From the NCBI RefSeq assembly GCF_965263005.1, contig NZ_OZ253579.1:4186577-4250576 (forward strand): 64,000 nucleotides of DNA. The letters run 5' to 3'. A program made the position numbers and the translations under genes. This document shows, piece after piece, positions 17,287 through 25,838 of this stretch. The number at the start of each line of letters is the position of its first letter. Positions within the stretch are counted from its first letter, which is position 1. The notes beneath the pieces are model-generated. The model did not search any database. It was not told the origin of the DNA and saw only the letters and a list, made by a program, of their open reading frames with translations. This DNA is from Rariloculus sp965263005. GTDB taxonomy: Bacteria; Pseudomonadota; Gammaproteobacteria; Steroidobacterales; Rariloculaceae.

Positions 17287-18180
17287 ATGACACAAATCCA
17301 TCCGTTCAAGAGTATTCGAATGTCAGGCAGCAACCCGTTCAGGATTCTGGTTTTCGTGCTCCTCAGCCAAGCGTCCGCCTCACAGGCCCAGCTCTCGCCG
17401 CCGAATGACGCCGGCGTCGCGATGGGGCATCTGCACTATCAGGTGCGTGACGTCGAAGCCAACAAGGCATTCTGGATTGCGCTCGGCGGCGAGGCCGCCG
17501 TATCGGGCGACGCCACCGTCGTCGCGTTCCCCGACGTGCTCGTGCGGATCGATCCGGGCGAGACATCCGGTGGCACCGAAGGATCCGTCGTCAATCACGT
17601 CGCGTTCAGAGTCCGCTCGCTGGCGGACATCGAGGCCGCGGGATTCGAAGTTCACCATAACGAGGCCTTTCCCGGCGTCTCGTCGGTGTTCACGCCCGAG
17701 GGCGAGCGGATCGAGCTGTTCGATGACGAGCTCGCGACCAATCTCGGCTTTAGCGTTGACGATGGCGAGATCGGCGCGGTCGCGGACCGTCACAACCGCG
17801 CAATCACGGTACCGATTATCGCCCACCATATTCATCTGTACGTGCCCGAAGGCGACGTGATCGAGGCGCGCGACTGGTACGCCGGGCATTTCGGCGGAGT
17901 CGTTGGCAAGCGCTGGCGCTACGATGCCGTGGACCTGCCCGGAATCAATCTGAACTTCTCGGGCGTTCCGACGCCACTCGCAGCGACCGAGGGCCGGATG
18001 CTCGACCACATCGGCTTCGAGGTCGAGAACCTCGAAGCCTTCTGCGCGTCGCTCCAGGCCCAGGGCCTTACCCTGAATCAACCTTACACGGAGCTGCCAT
18101 CCGGGATCGCAACCGCCTCGCTGACGGATCCCTGGGGCACATACATCGAACTCACCGAAGGTCTGCGCGCCAGTCCGTAG
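17287..18180 (+). CDS. Exported VOC-family (glyoxalase fold) protein
   Basis: A 297-residue protein with an N-terminal signal sequence (FRILVFVLLSQASASQAQ) followed by two VOC modules: about residues 45-155 (GHLHYQVRDVEANKAFWIAL, NHVAFRV, IELFDD) and about 175-295 (HHIHLYV, DHIGFEVENL, DPWGTYIELTEG). Metal ligands typical of VOC enzymes (His, Glu) are present in both halves. Metal-dependent lyases, dioxygenases and resistance proteins share this fold, so the reaction is unknown. Export is unusual for the family. An ATG at 17320 is an alternative start that gives a shorter signal peptide. Confidence 0.8.
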   Translation: MTQIHPFKSIRMSGSNPFRILVFVLLSQASASQAQLSPPNDAGVAMGHLHYQVRDVEANKAFWIALGGEAAVSGDATVVAFPDVLVRIDPGETSGGTEGSVVNHVAFRVRSLADIEAAGFEVHHNEAFPGVSSVFTPEGERIELFDDELATNLGFSVDDGEIGAVADRHNRAITVPIIAHHIHLYVPEGDVIEARDWYAGHFGGVVGKRWRYDAVDLPGINLNFSGVPTPLAATEGRMLDHIGFEVENLEAFCASLQAQGLTLNQPYTELPSGIATASLTDPWGTYIELTEGLRASP

Positions 18181-18233
18181 CGGCACGACTTACGGCCACG
18201 ACAAACGGCCGAGATAAAGAGTAAGGCACGGCG

Positions 18234-19103
18234 CTACCGCGCTATCGCGCGCGCCTTGAAGACGGTATGGGTCAGCGTCGCGCCGAGGATGATCCCGCAG
18301 CCGACGAGCGCTGCGCCCGGCGGCGTCTCGGCCAGCACCAGCCAGGCCCAAAGCACCGACAGCGCGGGCTCGAGCAACATCAGGAGCGACACTTCGAACA
18401 CGGGGACCCGCCGTAAGCCGCGCGCGATAAACACGTACGCGACAACGATCTGAAACAGTCCGAGATAGAGCACGATTCCCCAATCGAGCAGCCGCACCGA
18501 CGAGACCGGGAACGCGTACGCCGCGCAGACGACGAAAGCGAGCACGCATCCGGCGCCGACGACCGCCAGAGGATCCTCGTTCGACTGCTGCGGGCGTCGG
18601 GCGATCCAACGCAGGCCGGCCAGCGCCAACGCCCAGGTCGCGCCCGCAGCGACGGCGAAAACGTTGCCCAACACCGGCCGCGGCGCCGTGGCAAGCGGCT
18701 CCGACGTCGATAGGAATATCAAAGCAGCGCCAAGCACGAGCGCGCCGAGAAACGCGAGATCGGATTTCACGATTCGCTCGCCAAGCAGCAAGGGTCCGAG
18801 GATCAGCAGGTAGAACGGTGCCGTATCCTGCAGAAATATCGCATTGGCCGCGGTCGTCTCCTTGTTTGCAAGCGTATAGAGCACCAACGTTGCGGCCCAC
18901 GGAACGGCTACGAGGGCGGTGCGCCAGCTCAGGCCGCGCCTCGCGCCCGGCAGCAACACGAATATGAAGGCTGCCGCGGCGGCGGCGCGAAAGCCCGCGA
19001 CCTGCCAGCCGCTCAACGAAGCCAGCTTGATCGCGACGCCGCCTGTCGAGAACAGCGCGGCGCCGAGCAGGATCTGCACTCTGGCCAGCATCGACGAATG
19101 CAT
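18234..19103 (-). CDS. EamA/DMT-family transporter
   Basis: A 289-residue integral membrane protein with about ten hydrophobic segments in two EamA repeats (first half ILLGAALFSTGGVAIKLAS to LGAALIFLS; second half VFAVAAGATWALALAGL to GCGIILGATLTH). The motif LEPALSVLWAWLVLAE in the ninth helix is typical. Drug/metabolite transporters of this family export amino acids or metabolites; no substrate can be inferred. The ATG at 19103 is preceded by GGGGGAA, favouring it over an upstream ATG at 19163. It is convergent with the VOC gene. Confidence 0.87.
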   Translation of the reverse strand: MHSSMLARVQILLGAALFSTGGVAIKLASLSGWQVAGFRAAAAAAFIFVLLPGARRGLSWRTALVAVPWAATLVLYTLANKETTAANAIFLQDTAPFYLLILGPLLLGERIVKSDLAFLGALVLGAALIFLSTSEPLATAPRPVLGNVFAVAAGATWALALAGLRWIARRPQQSNEDPLAVVGAGCVLAFVVCAAYAFPVSSVRLLDWGIVLYLGLFQIVVAYVFIARGLRRVPVFEVSLLMLLEPALSVLWAWLVLAETPPGAALVGCGIILGATLTHTVFKARAIAR

Positions 19104-19390
19104 CAAGTTCCCCCGCCTGAGCGCCCGGACCCAGCCTGACCGCATCCACTTCGTGGCATTCAAGGCGGCGGGATGGGCACCCGTTCCCCGTACGTCGCGC
19201 GCACCAGGTCACAACGTGCGCGGCGGGTCGGGGAGGCAGCCTCAGATCGGACTATCGAACAACTCCTCCCGCAGGCGGCGCTGCCCGGCTTCCGGCAACC
19301 GCCCGCGAGTGGCGCCGGAGTTCTGGTACATGTGGCGCTACGGGGTCCGTTTGTCCTCAGAGCCGCCGACGCCGTGGCTCTTCAGTTGCC

Positions 19391-20107
19391 CTACTGGGGC
19401 TGCGGCCTCAAGTAGTAGTTGTACGGCGTGCCCATACCGCGCGCGGCGGCCCAGATGACCAGCATCTCCTCGAGCACGTGCGCGTAGGCGAGCGGGCCCA
19501 CGTCCATCGGATGAAGTCCCATGCCCTCGATGAGCGCAGCGACGAACGCCTTGGCCTCGGCATCGTCGCCCGCGATCGGAATCGTCAGCGGTCCGCCCGA
19601 AGTCTCCGGATCGATCATCTGCAGATAGTTCAGCGTGTTGAACGCCTTGACTACGTGGGCGTCCGGCGCGGCGGCCTGGATGAGCGCCGCATTGGAGCCC
19701 TTGCCCGGCACGTCGTGCATGACGTAGTCGCCGCCGCGGCCAACACGGTTCGTCGGGTCGAGGATGATCTTGCCCGAAAGGTCTCCGAGGCCGCGCGTGA
19801 TGTCCTCGGCTGCGGCGCCCGGCACTGCGAGGACGACCATATCGGCGCCGGCGACGGCCTCGCTCGGTGTCTTCGCCATCGCTCCGCCGCCCGTGCGCTC
19901 GACGAGCGCGCCGACATCGTCGCGCTCAGGCTCCCGCGAACCGTAGACTATCGTGTGCCCGAGCGCGGCGAACTCCGGTCCCAACGCGCCGCCGACGTTC
20001 CCCGTGCCGATCACGGCGATCGTATCCGCCGCAACGGGCGCTTGCAGCGCGAACGACATGAGCGCCGCGGGCACGAGGCTTGCAAGAAATCGTGTACTGA
20101 TACGCAT
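19391..20107 (-). CDS. Exported NADP-binding oxidoreductase (F420-dependent NADP reductase-like)
   Basis: A 238-residue protein with a clear signal peptide (FLASLVPAALMSFALQAPVAA) placed directly before a Rossmann fold: IAVIGTGNVGGALGPEFAAL at about residues 30-49, YGSREPER, VVLAVPGAA and ILDPTNRV. This is the NADP_Rossmann/F420-dependent NADP reductase type, normally cytoplasmic. The C-terminal part resembles the small dimerisation domain of that family. The ATG at 20107 has GAGAGGAC upstream. Export of a dinucleotide-binding protein is odd; the signal could also be an uncleaved anchor. Confidence 0.8.
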   Translation of the reverse strand: MRISTRFLASLVPAALMSFALQAPVAADTIAVIGTGNVGGALGPEFAALGHTIVYGSREPERDDVGALVERTGGGAMAKTPSEAVAGADMVVLAVPGAAAEDITRGLGDLSGKIILDPTNRVGRGGDYVMHDVPGKGSNAALIQAAAPDAHVVKAFNTLNYLQMIDPETSGGPLTIPIAGDDAEAKAFVAALIEGMGLHPMDVGPLAYAHVLEEMLVIWAAARGMGTPYNYYLRPQPQ

Positions 20108-20269
20108 AGCGGGCGTCCTCTCTGGAAGGTTTGACGTGGGATTGGCGACCATCGCTCGCATCATAACCACGTGGCGCGTTTCGCGCGACCGGGCCGCGCA
20201 TCGAAGCCGGGCATCCGGCTGGCTCGCGAAGCCGTGAAGCGGCGATCGCCCGGCACGTCTCGCGGCGCC

Positions 20270-21067
20270 CTACTCGGCAGGGCTGACGCTGATCTGGTCG
20301 GGAAACTTGTTGGCCTCCTGACAAATGTGCTCGATCAGGTCCGTATCGGGCAGATAGTGCATTGTCTGGCTGACCGTCCACGGCGCCGTGTAAGCGCCCG
20401 GATCGTCGATCGTGATCTCGACCTCGAGGCGGCCGAAGCTCGGCCGCGTGAATCGCTCCGTGACGCGCAACTGCTCCGTGGACGGGCGGCCCTGCGTATC
20501 GAGCCAGAACCTGTCGTTGTAGCCCATCGATTCGACGACGAGAGTGTCGCCGTTCCAATCGCCGACGGAATAACCGTACCAGGCAGGCTGTGGATCCTCG
20601 GGAAACGGGCGCCCGTCGGTGAATATCTGCCGGTAGATCGTGCGCGATTCATAAAGAACCACGATCAGGTTCGGATCCTGAACCATCTTGAACGGTGCGG
20701 GCACTGCGTGCTTCATGACCGTGCCGCTCGGCATGCAGAAATTGTTCGGATTGTCGGCGGCGCGCCGCGCCATACGCTCTTCAAGCACCTCTCGCGCCCA
20801 CGGCTGAAAAGGCACCTCGCCGTCGAAATCGGCGGCGATGTTGGACAGATACTTGAGCGGGTTGTCGTGCTCCCAGAGTCCTGCCAATGACGGCTTGCCG
20901 TTGGCGAGCACCGGCACGGGGCCGTCGATGTCGACCGAACCGTCTGCAAGGCGCGGAATGTCGGGCTCCGGGTGGTAGAACCACTGCGCCCGAGCCTCGG
21001 ATGCCGCCAGGACAACGAGCGCCGCGGCGAGAGCACAAAGTTGTCTGCCGCGCAATGACACGCTCAC
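20270..21067 (-). CDS. Exported hypothetical protein (partner of DUF6152)
   Basis: A 265-residue secreted protein (signal peptide LCALAAALVVLAASEARAQ). The mature protein contains LAGLWEHDNPLKYLSNI, NNFCMPSGTVMKHAVPAPFKMVQ, GYSVGDWNGDTLVVESMGYNDRFWLD and a C-terminal TMHYLPDTDLIEHICQE. No catalytic motif is recognised. Its ATG overlaps the stop of the DUF6152 gene upstream (ATGA). The same two modules are fused into a single protein at 35784-36872, which shows that they work together. Confidence 0.82.
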   Translation of the reverse strand: MSVSLRGRQLCALAAALVVLAASEARAQWFYHPEPDIPRLADGSVDIDGPVPVLANGKPSLAGLWEHDNPLKYLSNIAADFDGEVPFQPWAREVLEERMARRAADNPNNFCMPSGTVMKHAVPAPFKMVQDPNLIVVLYESRTIYRQIFTDGRPFPEDPQPAWYGYSVGDWNGDTLVVESMGYNDRFWLDTQGRPSTEQLRVTERFTRPSFGRLEVEITIDDPGAYTAPWTVSQTMHYLPDTDLIEHICQEANKFPDQISVSPAE

Positions 21068-21468
21068 TGGAGCCCGCCCCGCGCGGAATCGCCCGAGAAC
21101 ATCCTGCGTCCGTCAGCGGTGATCACGGCGCGCGTGTTCGCGCGCCTGGAGCCGTCGCGCGCGGAAATCCCTTCGACCGTGATCTCGTCGCCGGTTTTCA
21201 GTGAGTCGCGCCGCCAGCCGAGCCGCATGAGGCCGTTCGGGCTCGCAAGCTCGAAGTCCCAGTTTTGCACGACCCCGTCCTCGTTCTCCACATCGACGTA
21301 GAAGTGGGCGTGCGGGTTGAGCCACTCGACGTTCGTGACGACACCGGTCAGGGTCACGGGCTGCTCGGAATCATAGATCGCGGCAAAGGCGTGATGGGCG
21401 GGCGCGGGGCCCGTCGCGGCGATCCACCCGATCGACGCGACCGCAACGAGCACAAACTTCATTTTCAT
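21064..21468 (-). CDS. DUF6152 family secreted protein
   Basis: A 134-residue exported protein: signal peptide MKMKFVLVAVASIGWIAATG, then HHAFAAIYDSEQPVTLTGVV, WLNPHAHFYVDV, NWDFELASPNGLMRLGW and GDEITVEGISARDGSRRAN. This fits the DUF6152 family, a small OB-like periplasmic domain of unknown function that begins with a conserved HHAF. It is coupled by four bases to the gene at 20270. Confidence 0.85.
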   Translation of the reverse strand: MKMKFVLVAVASIGWIAATGPAPAHHAFAAIYDSEQPVTLTGVVTNVEWLNPHAHFYVDVENEDGVVQNWDFELASPNGLMRLGWRRDSLKTGDEITVEGISARDGSRRANTRAVITADGRRMFSGDSARGGLQ

Positions 21469-21570
21469 TACTGGTCTCCTATGCGATGGCTGCGCCGGCA
21501 GGGAACACTCGATGGTTACGGCCTACCGTGCGACAGCGCCGAACCGGGGGACGATTCACTCGACAGGCCC

Positions 21571-21766
21571 TGGCAGCCCGTGGCAAAAGCCCCGCTGCAT
21601 GGGGCGGAAGACCGCCTCGCCGAAGACGGCTGATCAACCGGCGATGCATCCCGCCTGAGCTGCGTTGCTCGTCGCTCAAATATGTCCAATATTCTCGCTC
21701 CTCGCGCCTTGTCAGGCGGGCGCCTCGCCGGTCTCGGTGCGACGCGGGGTTTTGCCACGGGCTGCT
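21571..21766 (+). repeat. Interspersed TIR element, copy 2 (196 bp, long form)
   Basis: Ends: TGGCAGCCCGTGGCAAAAGC and GGGGTTTTGCCACGGGCTGC. It carries a net 33-bp insertion after GCTGCAT (GGGCGGAAGACCGCCTCGCC and following), shared only with the copy at 44283, and this insert can itself form a small hairpin (GGCGG-AAGA-CCGCC). The core contains ATATGTCCAATATTCTCG. It lies between the DUF6152 start and the ankyrin-gene stop, ending four bases from the latter. Confidence 0.92.
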
Positions 21767-21770
21767 GGTC

Positions 21771-23369
21771 TCAGTACCGCCCGACATGAGCCCCTGCCTC
21801 GAGCAGCATCTGCGCCGCGACCGGGAAATCCTTCCTCGCGTTGGCCAGAAAGAGGCCCTGCGTCATCATGTATGGCGTCCAGCCAAGCCGGTTCATTGCG
21901 TTGACGTCAGCCCCCTGGTCGATGAGGTAGCGCAGGATAGTCGGCTGATTCGAGATCACGGCACCGTGAATCGCGCTCATGCCGTCGAAACGGAAGTCGC
22001 CGACGCCGAGATGCACAAGCTCGTCGAAGTTTTCGGGGTAAGTCAGTAACGTGAACCGGGCGCTGCCGACCATCTCGTAGTCGCCGAAGTCCGTGCGCGC
22101 ATCGATATCGTTGCCAAGCTCGTGCGCGAGCTTGACGGCTCTGAGCCGCTCGGCCTCGGGCACGCCGACGAACGGACCCGGCGTCTCGCCCTCGTAGTAG
22201 TCGAGTCCTGCCGCGGCCATCAGCGGCGTGACGCCGGAGAGCGTCGGGATCGTTGCATCGGCGCCGAACTCCACCAACAGCTCCATGAGGCGGTAGTCGC
22301 CGTTGCGCGCGGCGACGTACAACGGCGTCGCGCCACGGTAGCTCAGATAATGGCGCCCGAGCATGAGGCCCGGCAGATTCCGCGTCGTGCCGAGGCCCTT
22401 GGTGAACCGCTGCTCCTCGAAGTCGATGCGAAAATCGGGATCCGCGCCGAACTCGAGCAACTTGCGGCCTATATCGAGCGCGCTCAGGCGTCCGAGCGGC
22501 CGGGGCGCCGTCTCCGGCTCGCTGCTCAAGGCCGCGGCGTCCCACGTCGACCCCGGTTTGTGCAGCCAGGCGAGCGTGTGCAGCGCGGAGCCGCGCGGAT
22601 CGGGCACGTTGGGATCGGCGCCGAAATCGAGCAACAGCGACGCGAGGTCGTAGTAGGCGTTGACCATGGCGACGTTGAGCGCGCTGGTGCCGTCGGGCGC
22701 CTTGTCTTCGACATCGGCGCCGAGATCGAGGAGCTTGCGCGCCGCACCGATGCGGTCTTGGCGTACTGCAAAAAGGAATGCCGTGAACCCTGCTCGCGAC
22801 TCCGCGGAGATATCGGCGCCCGCCGCGACGAGTGCGGCGACCGCGTTCGTGTTGCCTTTGGCCGCCGCCCACATGAGCGCCGTCTGGCCGCGAAACTGCT
22901 CCGTTGCGTTTACGTCGGCACCGCTCTGAAGCAGCCTTTGGATCGTCGCGGGCGTGCCGTTCAAAGCCGCGCCCATCAGTACTGTCTGCCCTTCGCGCGA
23001 CATCGTGTTGGGATCGGCGCCCGCATCGAGCAAACGCGCGACGAACTCGGGGCTGCCGTTAGCCGCCGCCAGCGCGAGCGGCGTGACGCCGTAGCGCGTC
23101 GCAGCGTCGAGCTCCGCGCCCGCGCCGATGAGCAACCCGGCGGTCTCGACGGCGCCGAGCCGTGCGGCGGTGTGCAGAGCAGTCGTACCGTCAGCCTCGC
23201 GCGCGTTGACGTCGGCGCCCTCGTCGAGCATGACACGCACGACCGCAGCATCATTGTCGGCGACCGCGTCGATCAGCGGTGTGCCCGCCGATGAGATCGA
23301 GGGCAACGCCACGAGGCAGATCGCGGTCAAGACGGGTATCGGACCGAGATTCGCGGTTCTTGAGTCCAT
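21771..23369 (-). CDS. Exported ankyrin-repeat protein
   Basis: A 532-residue protein with a signal peptide (LGPIPVLTAICLVALPSISS) and about ten ankyrin repeats from residue 30 onward, each about 33 residues with the TPLxxAA/GADxN pattern (DGTTALHTAARLG, GVTPLALAAANG, GQTALMWAAAKG, GATPLYVAARNG, GVTPLMAAAGLD, GWTPYMMTQ). Ankyrin stacks bind protein partners. The strong GGAGG upstream of ATG 23369 fixes the start. It is divergent from the DUF1592-type cytochrome gene, and similar ankyrin proteins commonly accompany those genes in my knowledge of such clusters. Partner unknown. Confidence 0.92.
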   Translation of the reverse strand: MDSRTANLGPIPVLTAICLVALPSISSAGTPLIDAVADNDAAVVRVMLDEGADVNAREADGTTALHTAARLGAVETAGLLIGAGAELDAATRYGVTPLALAAANGSPEFVARLLDAGADPNTMSREGQTVLMGAALNGTPATIQRLLQSGADVNATEQFRGQTALMWAAAKGNTNAVAALVAAGADISAESRAGFTAFLFAVRQDRIGAARKLLDLGADVEDKAPDGTSALNVAMVNAYYDLASLLLDFGADPNVPDPRGSALHTLAWLHKPGSTWDAAALSSEPETAPRPLGRLSALDIGRKLLEFGADPDFRIDFEEQRFTKGLGTTRNLPGLMLGRHYLSYRGATPLYVAARNGDYRLMELLVEFGADATIPTLSGVTPLMAAAGLDYYEGETPGPFVGVPEAERLRAVKLAHELGNDIDARTDFGDYEMVGSARFTLLTYPENFDELVHLGVGDFRFDGMSAIHGAVISNQPTILRYLIDQGADVNAMNRLGWTPYMMTQGLFLANARKDFPVAAQMLLEAGAHVGRY

Positions 23370-23459
23370 CCGTCGTGCCTCCGTTTGCGGTTTGAGGCAC
23401 TATAACAATGTTTGAAAACGGATCGAATACCCTTATCAAACATCCTGGGGAGTATCCCG

Positions 23460-25838
23460 ATGCGCCGGACGCCAAGCGCGAAACCGCTCTATGCCGTGGT
23501 GCTCGCCGGCGCAGCCGTGCTCGCCGGCACCTGGCTTGCCGCGCGTCACGGGCTGTTCGATCGAGACCGGGCGGCGACACAGGCCGCAATCAGCGCGAAT
23601 TGCCTCGATTGTCACGACGACATCACTCGGTCGGGCGACCTCGTGCTCGAGCCGGCCACTCTGGCAGACGTCGGCGGACATGCGGAGATCTGGGAAAGGG
23701 TCATCCGCAAGGTCGCGGATCGCGCGATGCCGCCACCCGACGAGCCACGGCCGCCCGAGCGGGACTACATCACGATTGAGCGTTTCCTAGAAGCCGAACT
23801 CGATGCGTTCGCGGCGGCGCGGCCGAACCCGGGCGAGCTGCCGCAACTGCACCGCTTGACGCGCACCGAGTACGGCAACGCGATACGCGATCTGCTCGCG
23901 CTCGACGTGTTACCTGCCGAGCTCGACTACGAGCTTCTGCTGCCGGCCGACAACAAATCGAGCGGCTTTGACAATATCTCGGAGCTCCTCTTCGTTTCGC
24001 CCAGCACCATGGAGCGGTACATCGACGCGGCAAGGAAGATCAGCCGTCTTGTCGTCGGTGACATGAGCGCCGCGCCGCTGGTCAACCGGCACCGCCTGGC
24101 GCTGCAGCTTCCGCAGGACATCCACGTGCCGGGACTGCCAATCGGTACGCGCGGCGGGCTCGTGATCGGCAGCTACTTCCCGCTCGACGGCGAGTACGTC
24201 GTCAGGGTCGAACTCGCGGGCAGCTCGCGCGAGCCGCATGAACTGGAGATCCTGGTCGACGGCGAGCGCGTCGCCCGATCGACGGTCGTCAGCGGCGGCC
24301 CGGGATTCCCGCGGCGTGCGCCGCCGCTCGAGTTTCGCCTGCCGGTGACCGCGGGACCCGCCAATATCGGCGTGACCTTCATCGAGCGCAGCGAGGCTTT
24401 CGACGAATCGACGCTGCGCGTCCGGCGCAGGAGCCGCGGCGCGCTGCCCGACATCGAACACGTCACCATCTCGGGGCCGTTCAACCCGACCGGGCCGGGA
24501 CAAACGCCGAGCCGCGAACGCATCTTCACCTGCACGCCGGGCGGCGACATCGACGAGCGTGCCTGCGCCGGCGAGATCGTCACTGCACTCGCGCGGCGCG
24601 CATACCGCAGGCCCGTCAGCGAAACCGATCTCGAAGGGCTTTGGCCGTTCTATGAGGCCGGCCTCGCCGACGGCGGTTTCGACCGCGGCATTCAGTACGC
24701 GCTGGAGCGGATTCTGATCAGCCCGCAGTTTCTCTACCGCGTCGAGCTCGATCCTCCCGATGCGCGTCCCGGCGTCGCATACGCGATCAGCGATCTCGAA
24801 CTTGCGTCTCGTTTGTCGTTCTTCCTGTGGAGCAGCATTCCCGACTACGAGCTACTCGACCTTGCGACCGAGGGCCGGTTGCGGGACCCGGAAACCCTCG
24901 AAGCGCAGATCGAACGCATGCTCGCCGATCCGCGCTCGGAGTCGCTCGTGACGAACTTCGCCGCTCAATGGCTGTTTCTCGGCGACGTTGAGAGCAAGGA
25001 CCCGGATCTGTATTTGTTCCGCGACTACGACGACACGTTGCGCAGCGCGTTTGCGCGCGAAGCCGAGCTCTTTCTCGACAGCGTCCTGCGTGGCAACGGG
25101 AGCATCGTGGAGCTCCTGACAGCGAGCTACACCTTCGTCAACGAGCGGCTTGCCGCGCACTACGGCATCGCGAACATCGAAGGCAGCCACTTCAGGCGAA
25201 TCGAGCTGCCGGAAAGCAGCCCGCGCGCGGGGCTGCTCGGCAAGGGGGGAATCCTGGCCTTGACGTCCTACGCGACAAGGACCTCACCGGTGCTGCGCGG
25301 CAAGTACGTGCTCGAGAACCTTCTCGCGGCGCCGCCGCCGGCGCCGCCGCCGGATGTGCCGAGCCTGGTCACCGAGGACGACGGCGCCGCGCTGACGATG
25401 CGCGAGGCGCTCGCGCGGCACCGGGAAGACCCGGCCTGCGCGGGCTGCCACGTCGAGATGGACGCGATCGGCTTCGCGCTTGAGAACTTTGACGCCACCG
25501 GCCAATGGCGCGACCGCGACGCTGCCGCGCCGGTCGACTCGACGAGTGCGCTGCCGGACGGCACGATTATCGACGGCGTCGCTGGCTTGAGGAGCTACCT
25601 TGCGCTACATCAGGACCGCTTCGCGCGTGCGTTCACCGAGAAGCTGCTAATGTATGCGCTTGGGCGCAATGTCCAGTACTACGACGCGGCGGCGGTGCGA
25701 GCGATCGTTCGCGACGCCGGCAACGAAGGCTACGCGTTCGCGTCGATAGTCGAAGGCATCGCGCGCAGCGTTCCGTTCCAGATGCGAAACGCACGGGACG
25801 GCGCGACATCGAGCGTCGCCGTCACGGAGGCCAACTGA
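23460..25838 (+). CDS. DUF1587/1592/1588/1585-type multidomain cytochrome c protein
   Basis: A 792-residue exported protein with an N-terminal hydrophobic anchor (LYAVVLAGAAVLAGTWL). An early CLDCH (about residue 41-45) and a late CAGCH (CAGCHVEMDAIGFALENF) are c-type haem motifs. Between them lie the DUF1587 (LHRLTRTEYGNAIRDLL), DUF1592 (SRLSFFLWSSIPD), DUF1588 (KGGILALTSYATRTSPVLRG) and C-terminal DUF1585 (KLLMYALGRN) regions, a combination known from Planctomycetes and Acidobacteria as well as some Gammaproteobacteria. Role unknown. GGGGAG precedes ATG 23460. The stop overlaps the next start by one base (TGATG). Confidence 0.9.
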   Translation: MRRTPSAKPLYAVVLAGAAVLAGTWLAARHGLFDRDRAATQAAISANCLDCHDDITRSGDLVLEPATLADVGGHAEIWERVIRKVADRAMPPPDEPRPPERDYITIERFLEAELDAFAAARPNPGELPQLHRLTRTEYGNAIRDLLALDVLPAELDYELLLPADNKSSGFDNISELLFVSPSTMERYIDAARKISRLVVGDMSAAPLVNRHRLALQLPQDIHVPGLPIGTRGGLVIGSYFPLDGEYVVRVELAGSSREPHELEILVDGERVARSTVVSGGPGFPRRAPPLEFRLPVTAGPANIGVTFIERSEAFDESTLRVRRRSRGALPDIEHVTISGPFNPTGPGQTPSRERIFTCTPGGDIDERACAGEIVTALARRAYRRPVSETDLEGLWPFYEAGLADGGFDRGIQYALERILISPQFLYRVELDPPDARPGVAYAISDLELASRLSFFLWSSIPDYELLDLATEGRLRDPETLEAQIERMLADPRSESLVTNFAAQWLFLGDVESKDPDLYLFRDYDDTLRSAFAREAELFLDSVLRGNGSIVELLTASYTFVNERLAAHYGIANIEGSHFRRIELPESSPRAGLLGKGGILALTSYATRTSPVLRGKYVLENLLAAPPPAPPPDVPSLVTEDDGAALTMREALARHREDPACAGCHVEMDAIGFALENFDATGQWRDRDAAAPVDSTSALPDGTIIDGVAGLRSYLALHQDRFARAFTEKLLMYALGRNVQYYDAAAVRAIVRDAGNEGYAFASIVEGIARSVPFQMRNARDGATSSVAVTEAN

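Noticed and set aside
22122..23294. 390-codon plus-strand open frame
   Set aside because: Antisense to the ankyrin gene and periodic in the same way; composition is Arg-rich without domains.
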